A DNA stretch of 64,000 nt from Euonymus europaeus (Eukaryota > Streptophyta > Magnoliopsida > Celastrales > Celastraceae), in contig OY756967.1 of the NCBI GenBank assembly GCA_963580455.1, positions 10,748,501 through 10,812,500 of the forward strand. The letters run 5' to 3'. Both the position numbers and the translations under genes were made by a program. This document shows positions 50,631 to 63,254 of the stretch, piece after piece. Under the pieces are notes generated by a model that saw only the letters and a list, made by a program, of their open reading frames with translations, did not search any database and was not told where the DNA came from. Within the stretch, counting starts at the first letter, position 1. Each line of letters opens with the position of its first letter.

Positions 50631-52841
50631 ATAAAATTCGAAGTAGATGAACAATAAAACGTGCACACCGAGCATCTTTGATAGTCCGAAGTTGCTCAAC
50701 TCTCTCTATGGAGGAGCTTTTAACGGTTTTGTCCATTTGTCATAGAAAGTTGCTGTTTTGGCATCGAAATAATCTTGGAAGCTTATACTTATAAAATTTA
50801 ACATAGAAGAACAATAAAACGTGTACATCGAGCATCTTTGATGGTCCGAAATGGGTCAACTCTCTCTATGAAGGAGCTTTTAACTGTTTTATCCATTTGT
50901 AATAAAAACTTGGGATTTTGGCATCGAAATAATCTCGGAAGCTTATACTCATAAAATTTGACATAGAAGAACAATAAAAAGTGTCAACCGAGCAACTTGG
51001 ATGTTTCGAAGTTGCTCAACTCTCTCTATGGAGGAGCTTTTGAAGGTTTTGTCCATTTGTCATAGAAAGTTGTTGTTTGGTCATCGAAATAATCTTGGAA
51101 GCTTATACTCATAAAATTTGACATAGAAGAACAATAAAACGTGTACACCGAGCATCTTTGATGTTCCAAAATGGGTCAACTCTCTCTATGAAGGAGCCTT
51201 TAACAGTTTTCTCCATTTGTCATAGAAACTTGGGATTTTGGCATCGAAATAATCTAGGAAGCTTATACTCATGAAATTCGACATAGAAGAACAATAAAAA
51301 GTGTACACCGAGCAACTTTGATTGTCCGAAGTTGCTCAACTCTCTCTATGGAGGGAGCTTTCGAAGGTTTTGTCCATTTGTCATAGAAAGTTGTTGTTTT
51401 GGCATCGAAATAATCTTGAAAGCTTATACTCATAAAATTTGACATAGAAGAACAATAAAACGTGTACACCGAGCAACTTTGATGTTCCGAAGTTGCTCAA
51501 CTCTCTCTATGGAGGAGCTTTTGAATGTTTTTTCTATTTGTCATAGAAAGTTGGTCTTTTGCCATCGAAATAATCTTGGAAGCTTATACTCATAAAATTT
51601 GACATAGGAGAACAATAAAAAGTGTACACCGAGCAACTTTGATGTTCCGAAGTTGCTCAACTCTCTCTATGAAGGAGCTTTTGAATGTTTTGTACATTTG
51701 TCATAGAAAGTTGGTCATTTGCCATTGAAATAATCTTGGAAGCTTATACTCATAAAATTTGACATAGATGAACATTAAAAAGTGTACACCGAGCAACTTT
51801 GATAGTACGAAGTTGCTCAACTCTCTCTTTGGAGGAGCTTTTAACGGTTTTGTCCACTTGTCATAGAAAGTTTGTGTTTTCGCATCGAAATAATCCTTGA
51901 AGCTCATACTCAGAAAATTCGACATAGAAGAACAATAAAACGTGCACACCGAGCATATTTGATAGTCCGAAGTTGCTCAACTCTCTCTATGGAGGAGCTT
52001 TTAACGGTTTTGTCCATTTGTCATAGAAAGTTGGTGTTTTTGCATTGAAATAATCTTGGAAGCTCATTTTCGTAAAATTTAACATAGAAGAACAATAAAA
52101 ATTGTACACCGAGCAACTTTGATTGTCCGAAGTTGCTCAACTCTCTCTATGGAGGGAGCTTTTGAAGGTTTTGTACATTTGTCATAGAAAGTTGTTGTTT
52201 TCGCATCGAAATAATCTTGGAAGCTTATACTCATAAAATTTGACATAGAAGAACAATAAAACGTGTACACCGAGCAACTTTGATGTTCCGAAGTTGCTCA
52301 ACTCTCTCTATGGAGGGAGCTTTTGAAGGTTTTGTCCATTTGTCATAGAAAGTTGTTGTTTTGGCATCGAAATAATCTTGGAAGCTTATACTCATAAAAT
52401 TTGATATAGGAGAACAATAAAAAGTGTACACCGAGCAACTTTGATGTTCCGAAGTTGCTCAACTCTCTCTATGAAGGAGCTTTCGAATGTTTTGTCCATT
52501 TGTCGTAGAAAGTTGGTCTTTTGCCATCGAAATAATCTTGGAAGCTTATACTCATAAAATTTGACATAGATGAACATTAAAAAGTGTACACCGAGCAACT
52601 TTGATAGTACGAAGTTGCTCAACTCTCTCTATGGAGGAGCTTTTGAATGTTTTGTCCATTTGTCGTAGAAAGTTGGTCTTTTGCCATCGAAATAATCTTG
52701 GAAGCTTATACTCAAAAAATTTGACATAGATGAACATTAAAAAGTGTACACCGAGCAACTTCGATAGTCCGAAGTTGCTCAACTCTCTCTATGGAGGAGC
52801 TTTTAACGGTTTTGTCCATTTGTCATAGAAAGTTTGTGTTT
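50631..52841. repeat. 14-mer HOR, 2211 bp, copy 1
   Basis: Counted from Dt junction to Dt junction. Order is X-G-I-J-B-H'-C-D-E-B-B-C-C-Dt, 14 monomers minus 32 bp. Local markers are acttataaaattta near 50788 and gtcatttgcc near 51714. The G-to-J dyad region reads ccaaaatggg here near 51167, unlike later copies. Confidence 0.93.
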
Positions 52842-53770
52842 ATAAAATTCGAAGTAGATGAACAATAAAACGTGCACACCGAGCATCTTTGAAAGTCCGA
52901 AGTTGCTCAACTCTCTCTATGGAGGAGCTTTTAACGGTTTTGTACATTTGTCATAGAAAGTTGCTGTTTTGGCATCGAAATAATCTTGGAAGCTTATACT
53001 TATAAAATTTAACATAGAAGAACAATAAAACGTGTACATCGAGCATCTTTGATGGTCCGAAATGGGTCAACTCTCTCTATGAAGGAGCTTTTAACTGTTT
53101 TATCCATTTGTAATAGAAACTTGGGATTTTGACATCGAAATAATCTCGGAAGTTTATACTCATAAAATTTGACATAGAAGAACAATAAAACGTGTACACC
53201 GAGCAACTTTGATGTTCCGAAGTTGCTCAACTCTCTCTATGGAGGGAGCTTTTGAAGGTTTTGTCCATTTGTCATAGAAAGTTGTTGTTTTGGCATCGAA
53301 ATAATCTTGGAAGCTTATACTCATAAAATTTGATATAGGAGAACAATAAAAAGTGTACACCGAGCAACTTTGATGTTCCGAAGTTGCTCAACTCTCTCTA
53401 TGAAGGAGCTTTCGAATGTTTTGTCCATTTGTCGTAGAAAGTTGGTCTTTTGCCATCGAAATAATCTTGGAAGCTTATACTCATAAAATTTGACATAGAT
53501 GAACATTAAAAAGTGTACACCGAGCAACTTTGATAGTACGAAGTTGCTCAACTCTCTCTATGGAGGAGCTTTTGAATGTTTTGTCCATTTGTCGTAGAAA
53601 GTTGGTCTTTTGCCATCGAAATAATCTTGGAAGCTTATACTCAAAAAATTTGACATAGATGAACATTAAAAAGTGTACACCGAGCAACTTCGATAGTCCG
53701 AAGTTGCTCAACTCTCTCTATGGAGGAGCTTTTAACGGTTTTGTCCATTTGTCATAGAAAGTTTGTGTTT
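52842..53770. repeat. 6-mer unit, 929 bp, between Dt junctions
   Basis: Order is X-G-B-C-C-Dt. 52226-53154 and 53155-54083 match at an offset of 929. The join lies inside the conserved actcataaaatttgacatag stretch, where a G monomer runs into a B-type continuation. That is the expected product of unequal exchange between two neighbouring 2211-bp units. Confidence 0.92.
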
Positions 53771-55981
53771 ATAAAATTCGAAGTAGATGAACAATAAAAC
53801 GTGCACACCGAGCATCTTTGAAAGTCCGAAGTTGCTCAACTCTCTCTATGGAGGAGCTTTTAACGGTTTTGTCCATTTGTCAAAGAAAGTTGCTGTTTTG
53901 GCATCGAAATAATCTTGGAAGCTTATACTTATAAAATTTAACATAGAAGAACAATAAAACGTGTACATCGAGCATCTTTGATGGTCCGAAATGGGTCAAC
54001 TCTCTCTATGAAGGAGCTTTTAACTGTTTTATCCATTTGTAATAGAAACTTGGGATTTTGGCATCGAAATAATCTCGGAAGCTTATACTCATAAAATTTG
54101 ACATAGAAGAACAATAAAAAGTGTCAACCGAGCAACTTGGATGTTTCGAAGTTGCTCAACTCTCTCTATGGAGGAGCTTTTGAAGGTTTTGTCCATTTGT
54201 CATAGAAAGTTGTTGTTTGGTCATCGAAATAATCTTGGAAGCTTATACTCATAAAATTTGACATAGAAGAACAATAAAACGTGTACACCGAGCATCTTTG
54301 ATGGTCCGAAATTGGTCAACTCTCTCTATGAAGGAGCCTTTAACAGTTTTCTCCATTTGTCATAGAAACTTGGGATTTTGGCATCGAAATAATCTAGGAA
54401 GCTTATACTCATGAAATTCGATATAGAAGAACAATAAAAAGTGTACACCGAGCAACTTTGATTGTCCGAAGTTGCTCAACTCTCTCTATGGAGGGAGCTT
54501 TCGAAGGTTTTGTCCATTTGTCATAGAAAGTTGTTGTTTTGGCATCGAAATAATCTTGAAAGCTTATACTCATAAAATTTGACATAGAAGAACAATAAAA
54601 CGTGTACACCGAGCAACTTTGATGTTCCGAAGTTGCTCAACTCTCTCTATGGAGGAGCTTTTGAATGTTTTTTCTATTTGTCATAGAAAGTTGGTCTTTT
54701 GCCATCGAAATAATCTTGGAAGCTTATACTCATAAAATTTGACATAGGAGAACAATAAAAAGTGTACACCGAGCAACTTTGATGTTCCGAAGTTGCTCAA
54801 CTCTCTCTATGAAGGAGCTTTTGAATGTTTTGTACATTTGTCATAGAAAGTTGGTCATTTGCCATTGAAATAATCTTGGAAGCTTATACTCATAAAATTT
54901 GACATAGATGAACATTAAAAAGTGTACACCGAGCAACTTTGATAGTACGAAGTTGCTCAACTCTCTCTTTGGAGGAGCTTTTAACGGTTTTGTCCACTTG
55001 TCATAGAAAGTTTGTGTTTTCGCATCGAAATAATCCTTGAAGCTCATACTCAGAAAATTCGACATAGAAGAACAATAAAACGTGCACACCGAGCATATTT
55101 GATAGTCCGAAGTTGCTCAACTCTCTCTATGGAGGAGCTTTTAACGGTTTTGTCCATTTGTCATAGAAAGTTGGTGTTTTTGCATTGAAATAATCTTGGA
55201 AGCTCATTTTCGTAAAATTTAACATAGAAGAACAATAAAAATTGTACACCGAGCAACTTTGATTGTCCGAAGTTGCTCAACTCTCTCTATGGAGGGAGCT
55301 TTTGAAGGTTTTGTACATTTGTCATAGAAAGTTGTTGTTTTCGCATCGAAATAATCTTGGAAGCTTATACTCATAAAATTTGACATAGAAGAACAATAAA
55401 ACGTGTACACCGAGCAACTTTGATGTTCCGAAGTTGCTCAACTCTCTCTATGGAGGGAGCTTTTGAAGGTTTTGTCCATTTGTCATAGAAAGTTGTTGTT
55501 TTGGCATCGAAATAATCTTGGAAGCTTATACTCATATAATTTGATATAGGAGAACAATAAAAAGTGTACACCGAGCAACTTTGATGTTCCGAAGTTGCTC
55601 AACTCTCTCTATGAAGGAGCTTTCGAATGTTTTGTCCATTTGTCGTAGAAAGTTGGTCTTTTGCCATCGAAATAATCTTGGAAGCTTATACTCATAAAAT
55701 TTGACATAGATGAACATTAAAAAGTGTACACCGAGCAACTTTGATAGTACGAAGTTGCTCAACTCTCTCTATGGAGGAGCTTTTGAATGTTTTGTCCATT
55801 TGTCGTAGAAAGTTGGTCTTTTGCCATCGAAATAATCTTGGAAGCTTATACTCAAAAAATTTGACATAGATGAACATTAAAAAGTGTACACCGAGCAACT
55901 TCGATAGTCCGAAGTTGCTCAACTCTCTCTATGGAGGAGCTTTTAACGGTTTTGTCCATTTGTCATAGAAAGTTTGTGTTT
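53771..55981. repeat. 14-mer HOR, 2211 bp, copy 2
   Basis: Same order as 50631-52841. The marker gaaagtccgaag at the dyad after Dt (near 53821) replaces the usual gatagtccgaag. It is shared with the copies at about 52890, 56032, 58243 and 63303 but not with 60132. From here to about 59080 the period is a strict 2211. Confidence 0.93.
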
Positions 55982-58192
55982 ATAAAATTCGAAGTAGATG
56001 AACAATAAAACGTGCACACCGAGCATCTTTGAAAGTCCGAAGTTGCTCAACTCTCTCTATGGAGGAGCTTTTAACGGTTTTGTCCATTTGTCATAGAAAG
56101 TTGCTGTTTTGGCATCGAAATAATCTTGGAAGCTTATACTTATAAAATTTGACATAGAAGAACAATAAAACGTGTACATCGAGCATCTTTGATGGTCCGA
56201 AATGGGTCAACTCTCTCTATGAAGGAGCTTTTAACTGTTTTATCCATTTGTAATAGAAACTTGGGATTTTGGCATCGAAATAATCTCGGAAGCTGATACT
56301 CATAAAATTTGACATAGAAGAACAATAAAAAGTGTCAACCGAGCAACTTGGATGTTTCGAAGTTGCTCAACTCTCTCTATGGAGGAGCTTTTGAAGGTTT
56401 TGTCCATTTGTCATAGAAAGTTGTTGTTTGGTCATCGAAATAATCTTGGAAGCTTATACTCATAAAATTTGACATAGAAGAACAATAAAACGTGTACACC
56501 GAGCATCTTTGATGGTCCGAAATTGGTCAACTCTCTCTATGAAGGAGCCTTTAACAGTTTTCTCCATTTGTCATAGAAACTTGGGATTTTGGCATCGAAA
56601 TAATCTAGGAAGCTTATACTCATGAAATTCGATATAGAAGAACAATAAAAAGTGTACACCGAGCAACTTTGATTGTCCGAAGTTGCTCAACTCTCTCTAT
56701 GGAGGGAGCTTTCGAAGGTTTTGTCCATTTGTCATAGAAAGTTGTTGTTTTGGCATCGAAATAATCTTGAAAGCTTATACTCATAAAATTTGACATAGAA
56801 GAACAATAAAACGTGTACACCGAGCAACTTTGATGTTCCCAAGTTGCTCAACTCTCTCTATGGAGGAGCTTTTGAATGTTTTTTCTATTTGTCATAGAAA
56901 GTTGGTCTTTTGCCATCGAAATAATCTTGGAAGCTTATACTCATAAAATTTGACATAGGAGAACAATAAAAAGTGTACACCGAGCAACTTTGATGTTCCG
57001 AAGTTGCTCAACTCTCTCTATGAAGGAGCTTTTGAATGTTTTGTACATTTGTCATAGAAAGTTGGTCATTTGCCATTGAAATAATCTTGGAAGCTTATAC
57101 TCATAAAATTTGACATAGATGAACATTAAAAAGTGTACACCGAGCAACTTTGATAGTACGAAGTTGCTCAACTCTCTCTTTGGAGGAGCTTTTAACGGTT
57201 TTGTCCACTTGTCATAGAAAGTTTGTGTTTTCGCATCGAAATAATCCTTGAAGCTCATACTCAGAAAATTCGACATAGAAGAACAATAAAACGTGCACAC
57301 CGAGCATATTTGATAGTCCGAAGTTGCTCAACTCTCTCTATGGAGGAGCTTTTAACGGTTTTGTCCATTTGTCATAGAAAGTTGGTGTTTTTGCATTGAA
57401 ATAATCTTGGAAGCTCATTTTCGTAAAATTTAACATAGAAGAACAATAAAAATTGTACACCGAGCAACTTTGATTGTCCGAAGTTGCTCAACTCTCTCTA
57501 TGGAGGGAGCTTTTGAAGGTTTTGTACATTTGTCATAGAAAGTTGTTGTTTTCGCATCGAAATAATCTTGGAAGCTTATACTCATAAAATTTGACATAGA
57601 AGAACAATAAAACGTGTACACCGAGCAACTTTGATGTTCCGAAGTTGCTCAACTCTCTCTATGGAGGGAGCTTTTGAAGGTTTTGTCCATTTGTCATAGA
57701 AAGTTGTTGTTTTGGCATCGAAATAATCTTGGAAGCTTATACTCATATAATTTGATATAGGAGAACAATAAAAAGTGTACACCGAGCAACTTTGATGTTC
57801 CGAAGTTGCTCAACTCTCTCTATGAAGGAGCTTTCGAATGTTTTGTCCATTTGTCGTAGAAAGTTGGTCTTTTGCCATCGAAATAATCTTGGAAGCTTAT
57901 ACTCATAAAATTTGACATAGATGAACATTAAAAAGTGTACACCGAGCAACTTTGATAGTACGAAGTTGCTCAACTCTCTCTATGGAGGAGCTTTTGAATG
58001 TTTTGTCCATTTGTCGTAGAAAGTTGGTCTTTTGCCATCGAAATAATCTTGGAAGCTTATACTCAAAAAATTTGACATAGATGAACATTAAAAAGTGTAC
58101 ACCGAGCAACTTCGATAGTCCGAAGTTGCTCAACTCTCTCTATGGAGGAGCTTTTAACGGTTTTGTCCATTTGTCATAGAAAGTTTGTGTTT
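55982..58192. repeat. 14-mer HOR, 2211 bp, copy 3
   Basis: Tandem copy. It shares ggaagctgatactc (near 56290) with the next two units and ctcatataatttg (near 57745) with the previous one, so neighbouring units share markers in overlapping pairs. That is the pattern left by serial local exchange. Confidence 0.93.
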
Positions 58193-60083
58193 ATAAAATT
58201 CGAAGTAGATGAACAATAAAACGTGCACACCGAGCATCTTTGAAAGTCCGAAGTTGCTCAACTCTCTCTATGGAGGAGCTTTTAACGGTTTTGTCCATTT
58301 GTCATAGAAAGTTGCTGTTTTGGCATCGAAATAATCTTGGAAGCTTATACTTATAAAATTTGACATAGAAGAACAATAAAACGTGTACATCGAGCATCTT
58401 TGATGGTCCGAAATGGGTCAACTCTCTCTATGAAGGAGCTTTTAACTGTTTTATCCATTTGTAATAGAAACTTGGGATTTTGGCATCGAAATAATCTCGG
58501 AAGCTGATACTCATAAAATTTGACATAGAAGAACAATAAAAAGTGTCAACCGAGCAACTTGGATGTTTCGAAGTTGCTCAACTCTCTCTATGGAGGAGCT
58601 TTTGAAGGTTTTGTCCATTTGTCATAGAAAGTTGTTGTTTGGTCATCGAAATAATCTTGGAAGCTTATACTCATAAAATTTGACATAGAAGAACAATAAA
58701 ACGTGTACACCGAGCATCTTTGATGGTCCGAAATTGGTCAACTCTCTCTATGAAGGAGCCTTTAACAGTTTTCTCCATTTGTCATAGAAACTTGGGATTT
58801 TGGCATCGAAATAATCTAGGAAGCTTATACTCATGAAATTCGATATAGAAGAACAATAAAAAGTGTACACCGAGCAACTTTGATTGTCCGAAGTTGCTCA
58901 ACTCTCTCTATGGAGGGAGCTTTCGAAGGTTTTGTCCATTTGTCATAGAAAGTTGTTGTTTTGGCATCGAAATAATCTTGAAAGCTTATACTCATAAAAT
59001 TTGACATAGAAGAACAATAAAACGTGTACACCGAGCAACTTTGATGTTCCCAAGTTGCTCAACTCTCTCTATGGAGGAGCTTTTGAATGTTTTTTCTATT
59101 TGTCATAGAAAGTTGGTCTTTTGCCATCGAAATAATCTTGGAAGCTCAAACTCAGAAAATTCGACATAGAAGAACAATAAAACGTGCACACCGAGCAACT
59201 TTGATGTTCCGAAGTTGCTCAACTCTCTCTATGGAGGAGCTTTTAACGGTTTTGTCCATTTGTCATAGAAAGTTGGGGTTTTTGCATTGAAATAATCTTG
59301 GAAGCTCATTTTCGTAAAATTTAACATAGAAGAACAATAAAAATTGTACACCGAGCAACTTCGATTGTCCGAAGTTGCTCAACTCTCTCTATGGAGGGAG
59401 CTTTTGAAGGTTTTGTACATTTGTCATAGAAAGTTGTTGTTTTCGCATCGAAATAATCTTGGAAGCTTATACTCATAAAATTTGACATAGAAGAACAATA
59501 AAACGTGTACACCGAGCAACTTTGATGTTCCGAAGTTGCTCAACTCTCTCTATGGAGGGAGCTTTTGAAGGTTTTGTCCATTTGTCATAGAAAGTTGTTG
59601 TTTTGGCATCGAAATAATCTTGGAAGCTTATACTCATAAAATTTGACATAGGAGAACAATAAAAAGTGTACACCGAGCAACTTTGATGTTCCGAAGTTGC
59701 TCAACTCTCTCTATGAAGGAGCTTTCGAATGTTTTGTCCATTTGTCGTAGAAAGTTGGTCTTTTGCCATCGAAATAATCTTGGAAGCTTATACTCATAAA
59801 ATTTGACATAGATGAACATTAAAAAGTGTACACCGAGCAACTTTGATAGTACGAAGTTGCTCAACTCTCTCTATGGAGGAGCTTTTGAATGTTTTGTCCA
59901 TTTGTCGTAGAAAGTTGGTCTTTTGCCATCGAAATAATCTTGGAAGCTTATACTCAAAAAATTTGACATAGATGAACATTAAAAAGTGTACACCGAGCAA
60001 CTTCGATAGTCCGAAGTTGCTCAACTCTCTCTATGGAGGAGCTTTTAACGGTTTTGTCCATTTGTCATAGAAAGTTTGTGTTT
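58193..60083. repeat. 12-mer variant, 1891 bp (two monomers lost)
   Basis: Order is X-G-I-J-B-H'-E-B-B-C-C-Dt. Relative to the 2211-bp units, 320 bp (C and D) are missing. The join is at about 59140-59150, where an H' monomer (ataatcttggaagct) continues as a D tail (caaactcagaaaattcg). Beyond the join the offset to the previous unit is 1891. Confidence 0.9.
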
Positions 60084-63000
60084 ATAAAATTCGAAGTAGA
60101 TGAACAATAAAACGTGCACACCGAGCATCTTTGATAGTCCGAAGTTGCTCAACTCTCTCTATGGAGGAGCTTTTAACGGTTTTGTCCATTTGTCATAGAA
60201 AGTTGCTGTTTTGGCATCGAAATAATCTTGGAAGCTTATACTTATAAAATTTGACATAGAAGAACAATAAAACGTGTACATCGAGCATCTTTGATGGTCC
60301 GAAATGGGTCAACTCTCTCTATGAAGGAGCTTTTAACTGTTTTATCCATTTGTAATAGAAACTTGGGATTTTGGCATCGAAATAATCTCGGAAGCTGATA
60401 CTCATAAAATTTGACATAGAAGAACAATAAAAAGTGTCAACCGAGCAACTTGGATGTTTCGAAGTTGCTCAACTCTCTCTATGGAGGAGCTTTTGAAGGT
60501 TTTGTCCATTTGTCATAGAAAGTTGTTGTTTGGTCATCGAAATAATCTTGGAAGCTTATACTCATAAAATTTGACATAGAAGAACAATAAAACGTGTACA
60601 CCGAGCATCTTTGATGGTCCGAAATTGGTCAACTCTCTCTATGAAGGAGCTTTTAACAGTTTTCTCCATTTGTCATAGAAACTTTGGATTTTGGCATCAA
60701 AATAATCTAGGAAGCTTATACTCATGAAATTCGATATAGAAGAACAATAAAAAGTGTACACCGAGCAACTTTGATTGTTCGAAGTTGCTCAACTCTCTCT
60801 ATGGAGGGAGCTTTTGAAGGTTTTGTCCATTTGTCATAGAAAGTTGTTGTTTTGGCATCGAAATAATCTTGAAAGCTTATACTCATGAAATTTGACATAG
60901 AAGAACAATAAAACGTGTACACCGAGCAACTTTGATGTTCCGAAGTTGCTCAACTCTCTCTATGGAGGAGCTTTTGAATGTTTTTTCTATTTGTCATAGA
61001 AAGTTGGTCTTTTGCCATCGAAATAATCTTGGAAGCTTATACTCATAAAATTTGACATAGGAGAACAATAAAAAGTGTACACCGAGCAACTTTGATGTTC
61101 CGAAGTTGCTCAACTCTCTCTATGAAGGAGCTTTTGAATGTTTTGTACATTTGTCATAGAAAGTTGGTCTTTTGCCATTGAAATAATCTTGGAAGCTTAT
61201 ACTCATAAAATTTGACATAGATGAACATTAAAAAGTGTACACCGAGCAACTTTGATAGTATGAAGTTGCTCAACTCTCTCTTTGGAGGAGCTTTTAACGG
61301 TTTTTGTCCACTTGTCATAGAAAGTTTGTGTTTTCGCATTGAAATAATCCTTGAAGCTCGTACTCAGAAAATTCGACATAGAAGAACAATAAAACGTGTA
61401 CACCGAGCATCTTTGATGGTCCGAAATTGGTCAACTCTCTCTATGAAGGAACCTTTAACAGTTTTCTCCATTTGTCATAGAAACTTGGGATTTTGGCATC
61501 GAAATAATCTAGGAAGCTTATACTCATTAAATTCGATATAGAAGAACAATAAAAAGTGTACACCGAGCAACTTTGATTGTCCGAAGTTGCTCAACTCTCT
61601 CTATGGAGGGAGCTTTTGAAGATTTTGTCCATTTGTCATAGAAAGTTGTTGTTTTGTCATCGAAATAATCTTGGAAGCTTATACTCATAAAATTTGACAT
61701 AGAAGAACAATAAAAAATGTACACCGAGCATCTTTGATGTTCCGAAATGGGTCAACTCTCTCTATGAAGGAGCTTTTAACTGTTTTATCCATTTGTCATA
61801 GAAACTTGGGATTTTGGCATCGAAATAATCTAGGAAGCTTATACTCATAAAATTTGACATAGAAGAACATTAAAAAGTGTACACCGAGCAACTTTGTTGT
61901 TCCGAAGTTGCCCAACTCTCTCTATGGAAGAGCTTTTGAATGTTTTTCCATTTGTCATAGAAAGTTGGTCTTTTGCCATCGAAATAATCTTGGAAGCTTA
62001 TACTCATAAAATTTGACATAGAAGAACAATAAAAAGTGTACACCGAGCAACTTTGTTGTTCCGAAGTTGCTCAACTCTCTCTATGGAGGAGCTTTTAACA
62101 GTTTTGTCCATTTGTCATAGAAAGTTGATGTTTTTGCATCGAAATAATCTTGGAAGCTCATTTTCGTAAAATTTAACATAGAAGAACAATAAAAATTGTA
62201 CACCGAGCAACTTAGATTGTCCGAAGTTGCCCAACTCTCTCTATAGAAGAGCTTTTAACGGGTTTGTCGATTTGTCATAGAAAGTTGCTGTTTTGGCATC
62301 GAAATAATCTTGGAAGCTTATACTCATAAAATTTGACATAGAAGAACAATAAAACGTGTACAACGAGCATCTTTGATGTTCCGAAATGGGTCAACTCTCT
62401 CTATGAAGAAGCTTTTAACTATTTTCTCCATTTGTCATAGAAACTTGGGATTTTGGCATCGAAATAATCTAGGAAGCTTATACTCATAAAATTTGACATA
62501 GATGAACATTAAAAAGTGTACACCGAGGAACTTTGATAGTCCGAAGTTGCTCAATTCTCTCTATTGAGGAGCTTTTGAATGTTTTGTCCATTTGTCATAG
62601 AAATTTGGTCTTTTGCCATCGAAATATTCTTGAAAGCTTATACTCATAAAATTTGACATAGAAGAACAATAAAACGTGTACACCGAGCAACTTTGATGTT
62701 CCGAAGTTGCTCAACTCTCTCTATGGAGGGAGCTTTTGAAGGTTTTGTCCATTTGTCATAGAAAGTTGTTGTTTTGGCATCGAAATAATCTTGGAAGCTT
62801 ATACTCATAAAATTTGACATAGGAGAACAATAAAAAGTGTGCACCGAGCAACTTTGATGTTCCGAAGTTGCTCAACTCTCTCTATGAAGGAGCTTTCGAA
62901 TGTTTTGTCCATTTGTCGTAGAAAGTTGGTCTTTTGCCATCGAAATAATCTTGGAAGCTTATACTCATAAAATTTGACATAGATGAACATTAAAAAGTGT

Positions 63001-63254
63001 ACACCGAGCAACTTTGATAGTACGAAGTTGCTCAACTCTCTCTATGGAGGAGCTTTTGAATGTTTTGTCAATTTGTCGTAGAAAGTTGGTCTTTTGCCAT
63101 CGAAATAATCTTGGAAGCTTATACTCAAAAAATTTGACATAGATGAACATTAAAAAGTGTACACCGAGCAACTTCGATAGTCCGAAGTTGCTCAACTCTC
63201 TCTATGGAGGAGCTTTTAACGGTTTTGTCTATTTGTCATAGAAAGTTTGTGTTT
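60084..63254. repeat. 20-monomer unit, 3171 bp, with a diverged core
   Basis: Order is X-G-I-J-B-H'-C-D-J-B-G-H-E-F-G-C-B-C-C-Dt. The first part to about 61200 and the last part from about 62640 match the 2211-bp family. Between them lie monomers with many private changes: a 1-bp gain (ggtttttgtcc, near 61300), gaaggaacctttaac near 61446, cttagattg near 62211, acaacgagc near 62361, taactattttctcc near 62416, accgaggaac near 62523 and gaaatattcttg near 62621. Here the usual order also breaks down (D to J, B to G, H to E). Confidence 0.85.
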
